Source of the DNA: Nemertoderma westbladi | Taxonomy: Eukaryota > Xenacoelomorpha > Nemertodermatida > Nemertodermatidae | DNA length: 64,000 nucleotides | NCBI GenBank assembly: GCA_032718475.1 | Contig: JAUCBJ010000015.1 | Coordinates: 1-64,000, forward strand | Reading direction: 5' to 3' | In this document: piece by piece, positions 56,501 through 64,000 of the stretch | Layout: every line of letters starts with the position of its first letter | Numbering within the stretch: the stretch's first letter is position 1 | The notes under the pieces: generated by a model | Database searches by the model: none | Seen by the model: the letters and a program-made list of their open reading frames with translations, nothing else | What the model was told of the DNA's origin: nothing | Position numbers and translations under genes: made by a program

Positions 56501-59500
56501 TTGCTGGCTCTCAAACTGAGTCTGATCTCTGCAGTCACAATTCTGTGGTCCGAACCAATTAGGTTGAAGGAGCTGTATGCCTCGCAGTTGATCATGCTGT
56601 TTCTCCACTTTTTGTTTATAAGGATGTAATCCAGTTGTGCTTTGGTTCCATTAGGGTATTGAAAGGTCCATAGCTTCCCCTTACTCTTTTCGAATGTGTT
56701 GTTTGTTGGTATCAATTCACATTCTTCCATTAGGTCTAAAAGTAAGTACCCATTTCTGTTAGAACTGGTGTTATAGGTGTAACCCTTGATGTCTTCTGGG
56801 CCTATTTGCGCATTCAGGTCACCAGCAATGACTTTAACATTATGTTTCGGAATATCCTTTATAAGTCCATTCAGATCTTCATAAAACTTGACTTCTTGTT
56901 CTGGCTCTGAGGCATAGGTTGGACTGTAGCAACATATAACTGTTGTCTTGGGATTCCCATCAAATGTTGCGATCATAACCTTGGAATTTATAGATTCGAT
57001 GTTGTTTAGGGTCTTAAGAGCAAATGGGCTTAGCAGAATTCCTACTCCACCAATTGATTCATTGGCCGAGTTTCTTACTGCTGAGCTTGTTACTAACGTC
57101 CATCCATTTCCAATGTCATTGTACTTCATGGCAGTGTCTTCATGACAAATCCGATGTTCTTGGATGCAGATGATGTCGATGTTATATTCCATTGCCAGAG
57201 CGACCATGTCACCCTGTTTGCTATGTGCTTTCAGCGTGCGTGTGTTCATTGTAGCAATCTTTAGTGTCTTTTTACATTTCAACAGGTTGGTTCTTCTTTC
57301 TTCTCTGTCTTCTCTGTTTGATTATAAACTGTATTAAGTCTGCGAAACAAATTAATTTATTGTCTCACTCTTATTGGTTACTTTCTATATTTATTGTCTC
57401 ACTCTTATTGGTTACTTTCTATATTTATTGTCTCACTCTTATTGGTTAATTTCTATATTTATTGTCTCACTCTTATTGGTCACTTTCTATATTTATTGTC
57501 TCACACTTATTGGTTACTTTCTATATTTATTGTCTCACACTTATTGGTTACTTTCTATGTTTATTGTCTCACACTTATTGGTTACTTTCTATATTTATTG
57601 TCTCACACTTATTGGTTACTTTCTATATTTATTGTCTCACACTTATTGGTTACTTTCTATATTTATTGTCTCACACTTATTGGTTACTTTCTATGTTTAT
57701 TGTCTCACTCTTATTGGTTACTTTCTATGTTTATTGTCTCACTTTTATTGGTCACTTTCTATATTTATTGTCTCACTTTTATTGGTTACTTTCTATATTT
57801 ATTGTCTCACACTTATTGGTTACTTTCTATATTTATTTTCTCACTTTTATTGGTTACTTCTCTATGTTTATTGTCTCACACTTATTGGTTACTTTCTATA
57901 TTTATTGTCTCACTCTTATTGGTTACTTTCTATATTTATTGTCTCACTCTTATTGGTTACTTTCTATATTTATTGTCTCACTCTTATTGGTCACTTTCTA
58001 TATTTATTGTCTCACACTTATTGGTTACTTTCTATATTTATTGTCTCACACTTATTGGTTACTTTCTATGTTTATTGTCTCACACTTATTGGTTACTTTC
58101 TATATTTATTGTCTCACACTTATTGGTTACTTTCTATATTTATTGTCTCACACTTATTGGTTACTTTCTATATTTATTGTCTCACACATATTGGTTACTT
58201 TCTATGTTTATTGTCTCACTCTTATTGGTTACTTTCTATGTTTATTGTCTCACTTTTATTGGTCACTTTCTATATTTATTGTCTCACTTTTATTGGTTAC
58301 TTTCTATATTTATTGTCTCACACTTATTGGTTACTTTCTATATTTATTTTCTCACTTTTATTGGTTACTTCTCTATGTTTATTGTCTCACACTTATTGGT
58401 TACTTTCTATATTTATTTTCTCACTTTTATTGGTTACTTCTCTATGTTTATTGTCTCACACTTATTGGTTACTTTCTATATTTATTGTCTCACTCTTATT
58501 TTTTTTCAGCTTCCTCGGGACATTGACAGTATATTATATTATATTCATCTTTAAAAATAACACACAAAGCACCAAAATTACTGGACAAACATAATTCAAC
58601 CACCACCAGCTGTCATTACCAATCACCTAGCAACCGTATGAACACAACAGTAGAATATTGCCTACAGGACTGCAATACCAGTACTGTCTGCAGCTAATAT
58701 TACTATTAATAATATACTGTCTGCAGTCTCACTCTTATTGGTTACTTTCTATATTTATTGTCTCACACTTATTGGTTACTTTCTATATTTATTGTCTCAC
58801 TCTTATTGGTTACTTTCTATATTTATTGTCTCACTCTTATTGGTCACTTTCTATATTTATTGTCTCACTCTTATTGGTTACTTTCTATATTTATTGTCTC
58901 ACACTTATTGGTTACTTTCTATATTTATTGTCTCACTCTTATTGGTTACTTTCTATATTTATTGTCTCACTCTTATTGGTTACTTTCTATGTTTATTGTC
59001 TCACACTTATTGGTTACTTTCTATATTTATTGTCTCACTCTTATTGGTTACTTTCTATATTTATTGTGTCACTCTTATTGGCCACTTTCTATATTTATTG
59101 TCTCACTCTTATTGGTTACTTTCTATATTTATTGTCTCACACTTATTGGTTACTTTCTATATTTATTGTCTCACTCTTATTGGTTACTTTCTATATTTAT
59201 TGTCTCACTCTTATTGGTCACTTTCTATATTTATTGTCTCACTCTTATTGGTTACTTTCTATGTTTATTGTCTCACTCTTATTGGTTACTTTCTATATTT
59301 ATTGTCTCACTCTTATTGGTTACTTTCTATATTTATTGTCTCACACTTATTGGTTACTTTCTATATTTATTGTCTCACTCTTATTGGTTACTTTCTATAT
59401 TTATTGTCTCACTCTTATTGGTCACTTTCTATATTTATTGTCTCACACTTATTGGTTACTTTCTAAATTTATTGTCTCACTTTTATTGGTTACTTTCTAT

Positions 59501-62500
59501 GTTTATTGTCTCACACTTATTGGTTACTTTCTATATTTATTGTCTCACTCTTATTGGTTACTTTCTATGTTTATTGTCTCACTCTTATTGGTCACTTTCT
59601 ATATTTATTGTCTCACTCTTATTGGTCACTTTCTATATTTATTGTCTCACACTTATTGGTTACTTTCTATATTTATTGTCTCACACTTATTGGTTACTTT
59701 CTATATTTATTGCCTCACACTTATTGGTTACTTTCTATATTTATTGTCTCACACTTATTGGTTACTTTCTATGTTTATTGTCTCACTCTTATTGGTCACT
59801 TTCTATATTTATTGTCTCACACTTATTGGTTACTTTCTATATTTATTGTCTCACACTTATTGGTTACTTTCTATATTTATTGTCTCACACTTATTGGTTA
59901 CTTTCTATGTTTATTGTCTCACTCTTATTGGTCACTTTCTATAATTATTGTCTCACTCTTATTGGTTACTTTCTATGTTTATTGTCTCACTCTTATTGGT
60001 TACTTTCTATATTTATTGTCTCACACTTATTGGTTACTTTCTATGTTTATTGTCTCACTCTTATTGGTCACTTTCTATAATTATTGTCTCACTCTTATTG
60101 GTTACTTTCTATGTTTATTGTCTCACTCTTATTGGTTACTTTCTATATTTATTGTCTCACTCTTATTGGTCACTTTCTATATTTATTGTCTCACTCTTAT
60201 TGGTTACTTTCTATATTTATTGTCTCACTCTTATTGGTTACTTTCTATGTTTATTGTCTCACTCTTATTGGTCACTTTCTATATTTATTGTCTCACACTT
60301 ATTGGTTACTTTCTATATTTATTGTCTCACTCTTATTGGTCACTTTCTATATTTATTGTCTCACACTTATTGGTTACTTTCTATATTTATTGTCTCAATC
60401 TTATTGGTTACTTTCTATATTTATTGTCTCACACTTATTGGTTACTTTCTATATTTATTGTCTCACTCTTATTGGTTACTTTCTATATTTATTGTCTCAC
60501 TCTTATTGGTCACTTTCTATATTTATTGTCTCACACTTATTGGTTACTTTCTATATTTATTGTCTCACTCTTATTGGTTACTTTCTATATTTATTGTCTC
60601 ACACTTATTGGTTACTTTCTATATTTATTGTCTCACTCTTATTGGTTACTTTCTATATTTATTGTCTCACACTTATTGGTTACTTTCTATATTTATTGTC
60701 TCACACTTATTGGTTACTTTCTATATTTATTGTCTCACACTTATTGGTTACTTTCTATATTTATTGTCTCACACTTATTGGTTACTTTCTATATTTATTG
60801 TCTCACTCTTATTGGTTACTTTCTATATTTATTGTCTCACTCTTATTGGTTACTTTCTATGTTTATTGTCTCACACTTATTGGTTACTTTCTATATTTAT
60901 TGTCTCACTCTTATTGGTTACTTTCTATATTTATTGTGTCACTCTTATTGGCCACTTTCTATATTTATTGTCTCACTCTTATTGGTTACTTTCTATATTT
61001 ATTGTCTCACACTTATTGGTTACTTTCTATATTTATTGTCTCACTCTTATTGGTTACTTTCTATATTTATTGTCTCACTCTTATTGGTCACTTTCTATAT
61101 TTATTGTCTCACTCTTATTGGTTACTTTCTATGTTTATTGTCTCACTCTTATTGGTTACTTTCTATATTTATTGTCTCACTCTTATTGGTTACTTTCTAT
61201 ATTTATTGTCTCACACTTATTGGTTACTTTCTATATTTATTGTCTCACTCTTATTGGTTACTTTCTATATTTATTGTCTCACTCTTATTGGTCACTTTCT
61301 ATATTTATTGTCTCACACTTATTGGTTACTTTCTAAATTTATTGTCTCACTTTTATTGGTTACTTTCTATGTTTATTGTCTCACACTTATTGGTTACTTT
61401 CTATATTTATTGTCTCACTCTTATTGGTTACTTTCTATGTTTATTGTCTCACTCTTATTGGTCACTTTCTATATTTATTGTCTCACTCTTATTGGTCACT
61501 TTCTATATTTATTGTCTCACACTTATTGGTTACTTTCTATATTTATTGTCTCACACTTATTGGTTACTTTCTATATTTATTGCCTCACACTTATTGGTTA
61601 CTTTCTATATTTATTGTCTCACACTTATTGGTTACTTTCTATGTTTATTGTCTCACTCTTATTGGTCACTTTCTATATTTATTGTCTCACACTTATTGGT
61701 TACTTTCTATATTTATTGTCTCACACTTATTGGTTACTTTCTATATTTATTGTCTCACACTTATTGGTTACTTTCTATGTTTATTGTCTCACTCTTATTG
61801 GTCACTTTCTATAATTATTGTCTCACTCTTATTGGTTACTTTCTATGTTTATTGTCTCACTCTTATTGGTTACTTTCTATATTTATTGTCTCACACTTAT
61901 TGGTTACTTTCTATATTTATTGTCTCACACTTATTGGTTACTTTCTATGTTTATTGTCTCACTCTTATTGGTCACTTTCTATAATTATTGTCTCACTCTT
62001 ATTGGTTACTTTCTATGTTTATTGTCTCACTCTTATTGGTTACTTTCTATATTTATTGTCTCACTCTTATTGGTCACTTTCTATATTTATTGTCTCACTC
62101 TTATTGGTTACTTTCTATATTTATTGTCTCACTCTTATTGGTTACTTTCTATGTTTATTGTCTCACTCTTATTGGTCACTTTCTATATTTATTGTCTCAC
62201 ACTTATTGGTTACTTTCTATATTTATTGTCTCACTCTTATTGGTCACTTTCTATATTTATTGTCTCACACTTATTGGTTACTTTCTATATTTATTGTCTC
62301 AATCTTATTGGTTACTTTCTATATTTATTGTCTCACACTTATTGGTTACTTTCTATATTTATTGTCTCACTCTTATTGGTTACTTTCTATATTTATTGTC
62401 TCACTCTTATTGGTCACTTTCTATATTTATTGTCTCACACTTATTGGTTACTTTCTATATTTATTGTCTCACTCTTATTGGTTACTTTCTATATTTATTG

Positions 62501-62949
62501 TCTCACACTTATTGGTTACTTTCTATATTTATTGTCTCACTCTTATTGGTTACTTTCTATATTTATTGTCTCACTCTTTTTGGTTACTTTCTATATTTAT
62601 TGTCTCACTCTATATTATTTTCTTTATATAGATATTATCCGGGACTCTTGAGGAGACCATCTATGATTGGCCGAAGGTCAACATAAGTTCTTCCATGGTA
62701 ATCAAAAAGACCAATATTCTAAAACTTAACAGTGTGAACTATATATCTGACTCAATAGGTCTGCATAGGATGAGGAACGCTAGTGACGTCACCCCCGCTG
62801 TTAGTCTTCACTTTTACTTCCCGCCAATTAAAACCTGTCTTTCTTTCGAGGAGAGTTCTGGTCATTCGGTTACCGTGACTCCGGGTTTCTGGAGTCGGGA
62901 TGGGATACGAACTCAGTTAAACTCGTCGCCAAAGTCACAAAATATATAA
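53519..62949 (+). CDS. cdo1: Cysteine dioxygenase type 1, two exons
   Basis: Catalyses oxidation of cysteine to cysteine sulfinate with non-haem iron, the first step of cysteine breakdown towards taurine and sulfate. Exon 1 is 53519-53794 (donor GTAAGA) and exon 2 is 62632-62949 (acceptor TTTATATAG), both phase 0, giving 197 codons against 200 in mammals. The three iron ligands are present: H82 and H84 in SAIHDHANSHC and H137 in SIGLHRM. C89 and Y154 (HFYFPP) match the Cys-Tyr crosslink pair of the mammalian enzyme, and R56 in YTRNLV matches the substrate-binding Arg. WPKVNIS, YISDSIGLHR and AVSLHF follow the family. AATAAA at 62988-62993 is a likely poly(A) signal. The only intron (8837 bp) holds a dead LINE and two minisatellite blocks. 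The gene looks functional. Confidence 0.95.
53795..54388 (+). other. CDO1 intron, left unique part
   Basis: AT-rich intron sequence from the donor to the LINE. No further feature; reading past the donor extends the exon 1 frame only to 53959. Confidence 0.6.
54401..55471 (-). pseudogene. RTE LINE reverse transcriptase core and C-terminus, frame-broken
   Basis: Three frames in succession continue the protein. 55178-55471 has FVDFKKAFDSIHR and LQGDTLAPLLFVIVLDYAMR. 54835-55212 has the catalytic motif as TDFADDIALLS, then KTEFM. 54401-54892 has the C-terminal part with YGGETWTLTK and LRFSGHCWR. Each junction is a frameshift, so at least three lesions exist in the copy. Confidence 0.85.
55534..57282 (-). 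pseudogene. RTE LINE endonuclease and N-terminal RT part
   Basis: A 582-codon frame. Residues about 1-255 form an apurinic-endonuclease-like domain: KIATMNTRTL near the start, CIQEHR, the GDLNA motif and the SDHRIV motif that holds the catalytic His. A linker with charged helices follows, then the start of reverse transcriptase (KASGLDEIPAEVWK). The frame ends at 55534, shortly after KSPKTDFDQV, where relatives continue with an NGFRP-like motif, so a one-base shift truncates it there. Confidence 0.85.
57361..58500. repeat. 34 bp minisatellite, first block (CDO1 intron)
   Basis: About 33 copies of a 34 bp unit (TTGGTTACTTTCTATATTTA plus TTGTCTCACTCTTA), with variants CTCACAC, TATGTTT, GGTCAC and ACTTCTCTATG. 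A segment of about 15 units is repeated at 511 bp spacing (57856 and 58367). There is no AG on the plus strand from 57339 to 58507. Confidence 0.96.
58501..58726 (+). other. Unique spacer between the two 34 bp blocks
   Basis: The spacer begins TTTTTTCAG (AG at 58508-58509), a strong-looking 3' splice site, and ends CTGTCTGCAG (58717-58726), another acceptor-like sequence, which also occurs at 58684-58693. No obvious donor or conserved reading frame was seen, so an exon is not supported. Confidence 0.6.
58727..62605. repeat. 34 bp minisatellite, second block (CDO1 intron)
   Basis: About 114 copies of the same 34 bp unit. Rare variants repeat at 1870 bp (55 units): TTATTGTGTC at 59061 and 60931, TTGCCTCACAC at about 59710 and 61580, TTCTAAATTT at 59461 and 61331. 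TCTCAATC at about 60393 and 62297 is spaced 1904 bp (56 units). The block is therefore largely a duplicated ~1.87 kb segment. All plus-strand frames are open (up to 1041 codons), with no sign of a real protein. Confidence 0.97.
62606..62631 (+). promoter_or_regulatory. CDO1 exon 2 splice acceptor
   Basis: TATATTATTTTCTTTATATAG follows directly on a partial 34 bp unit (TTGTCTCACTC). Its pyrimidine tract resembles a degenerate unit. Reading on from the AG gives the conserved CDO1 exon 2. Confidence 0.9.
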
Positions 62950-63205
62950 ATATTTGTGGTTCGCCAAAAATACATGTACATGATCACAATAAACAACTTA
63001 TCTAACAACCTTACCCACTTACTTAACAATATACAATTGTAGCAGAATTAATTAATTTAGTTGCTAACAATTCCCATGTCAGTGCCATTGGAGAAGGTGG
63101 TGTTACCCCTGAGAATTTGGTTTCTATCTGTTCGCGCTTTTAGACATTTAACAGTTTAACCTGCTAATTTATGTGTCTTATGATGTCTGACAGCCCGCAC
63201 AAAAT
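62950..63205. other. CDO1 3' region
   Basis: 3' untranslated sequence with AATAAA at 62988-62993, then AT-rich sequence with no further gene. Confidence 0.5.
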
Positions 63206-63284
63206 ATGACCACAGTAGAAGCCAGTCTAGCGCGGCGTATGACCCACCGGAGGTGGGAGACTGGATTCTATGGCCGAGAGTGGG
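63206..63284 (+). CDS. Possible first coding exon of a small gene
   Basis: An ATG opens MTTVEASLARRMTHRRWE and continues to FYGREW before GGTAGG, a possible donor at 63285. It is more GC-rich than its flanks, and the composition (Trp/Arg/Glu) looks protein-like. I recognise no family. If unspliced, the frame ends at 63373 after 55 codons. A nearby acceptor (TTTACTTTCAG, ending 63350) would make a 66 bp intron. Confidence 0.25.
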
Positions 63285-64000
63285 GTAGGCTACTTTATAT
63301 TATTCCATTGATCTCTACTATATCTCCAAAAAAACTATGTTTACTTTCAGGGCAATATCAACAGTTCCTTTAGATGCTGCGCTTTAAATATCAGACAGAG
63401 TTTTGACTACTAATATAATGACACTAATACTGAAACACGTTAAGTTGCCGACTGTTACCAATTTTACTCATATATAAGGAGAAACTTAGCTCGCTTAAGT
63501 TGGGGTTTTGAAATAGCATAAAATTCATACAGACCACTGTAATTTCAGCCAAGCAATTGTTACTAATGCTTCCCATTCTGCTTACCTCAATAATAATGAA
63601 CGTTAGGGGGGGTAATTGATTATTCGTACGTATTCTCCAAATATAAACATCCATTGAATATGTTACCAAACAATAATGAATAACAGTATAAAATATGCGG
63701 TGCCGGCAGTTAATCAGCAGTCAGATGTTTGCAGACTGCAACAAAGATTGCAGAATGCGGCAAGTACCGATAATGAATGTGTAGACTGTGTCGAGAGTGA
63801 GTACCGAGAGAGGTGGAGAGAGATAATTTACTATGGTTTTATAACCCTCTGGCCACTGATGGTCTTGGGCAGAAGTCAGAAAGAATGATTTTTGCCGCAC
63901 TGCGACATATTCATATGTAAGCAAGGTTTCAAGAATTGGTAAAGTGAAAATTGTGCTGATTGGCCGGGAAAATAACATAGAGGCTACGGGACAAAGAAAA
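63285..64000. other. Right end, no supported gene
   Basis: AT-rich. Frames at 63424-63669 (minus), 63676-63888 (plus) and 63721-63978 (minus) overlap and have no recognised domain. Confidence 0.4.

Larger units (their letters stand above)
54389..57310 (-). mobile_element. RTE-type LINE, antisense in the CDO1 intron, degenerate
   Basis: On the minus strand an AP-endonuclease-like domain is followed by reverse transcriptase. The left (3') end is a TAC/TAG triplet run at about 54391-54403, like the short-triplet tails of RTE elements. The domain order, the KIATMNTRTL start, the absence of a separate gag ORF and motifs such as LQGDTLAPLLF point to RTE. Several frameshifts show it is inactive. 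The 5' end lies about 50 bp before the 34 bp array. Confidence 0.88.

Noticed and set aside
58510-58640. Extra CDO1 exon in the spacer between the two 34 bp blocks
   Set aside because: The upstream acceptor looks good, but the following frame stops early, has no clear donor and matches nothing in the family; joining exon 1 directly to 62632 gives a complete enzyme.
58658-62686. Plus-strand frames up to 1041 codons, hydrophobic like membrane proteins
   Set aside because: All three frames are open through a 34 bp stop-free unit, and the block lies inside the CDO1 intron. The hydrophobicity comes from T-rich codons.

Overview
The window is nuclear DNA of an invertebrate animal. It is AT-rich, has GT-AG introns, and carries animal genes: ZMYND10, cysteine dioxygenase, an M13 (neprilysin-like) peptidase and an SR splicing factor. 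It also carries animal-type retroelements (BEL/Pao LTR and RTE LINE). The frequent words AGGCCTA and TACCGGTA remind me of some invertebrate deuterostome genomes, but that is only an impression and I do not name a species.

Layout. 1-6860: an intronless neprilysin-like peptidase gene (minus, 1634-3931) in AT-rich DNA, with a foldback element (4932-5177). 6863-10485: a 3.6 kb minisatellite. 11508-22070: a complete BEL/Pao-type LTR retrotransposon with 1.87 kb LTRs and a 5 bp target duplication (CTATT). Its interior keeps gag and protease remnants, but I find no reverse transcriptase or integrase. 22076-32570: gene-poor DNA with an old ~340 bp satellite, a terminal-inverted-repeat element and a 60 bp minisatellite. 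32575-33232: a GC-rich, intronless SRSF7/9G8-like reading frame broken by one frameshift. 33855-35628: a 26 bp minisatellite. 40726-49827: ZMYND10 in seven exons (435 codons), reconstructed exon by exon, with two of its introns swollen by minisatellites. 50475-52302: a 28 bp minisatellite between genes. 53519-62949: CDO1 in two exons (197 codons), whose single 8.8 kb intron holds a dead antisense RTE LINE and about 5 kb of a 34 bp minisatellite. 63206-63284: a possible first exon of another small gene.

The most striking feature is the minisatellite load. Seven families of unrelated sequence make up roughly 18-19 kb, more than a quarter of the window. Two of them sit directly against 3' splice sites. 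The ~30 bp array in ZMYND10 intron 5 is a serial copy of the acceptor of exon 6, including its first ~10 exonic bases. The 34 bp array in the CDO1 intron gives a 3.9 kb stretch without a single AG on the sense strand, ending at the true acceptor AG. Two further plus-strand arrays (33856-35671 and 57339-58507) are also AG-free and end at acceptor-like sequences. This suggests arrays seeded by, and constrained by, 3' splice sites; it is an inference from one window.

The genes do not form an operon or pathway. ZMYND10 (cytoplasmic assembly of ciliary dynein arms) and CDO1 (cysteine catabolism) are neighbours on the same strand with about 3.7 kb between them.
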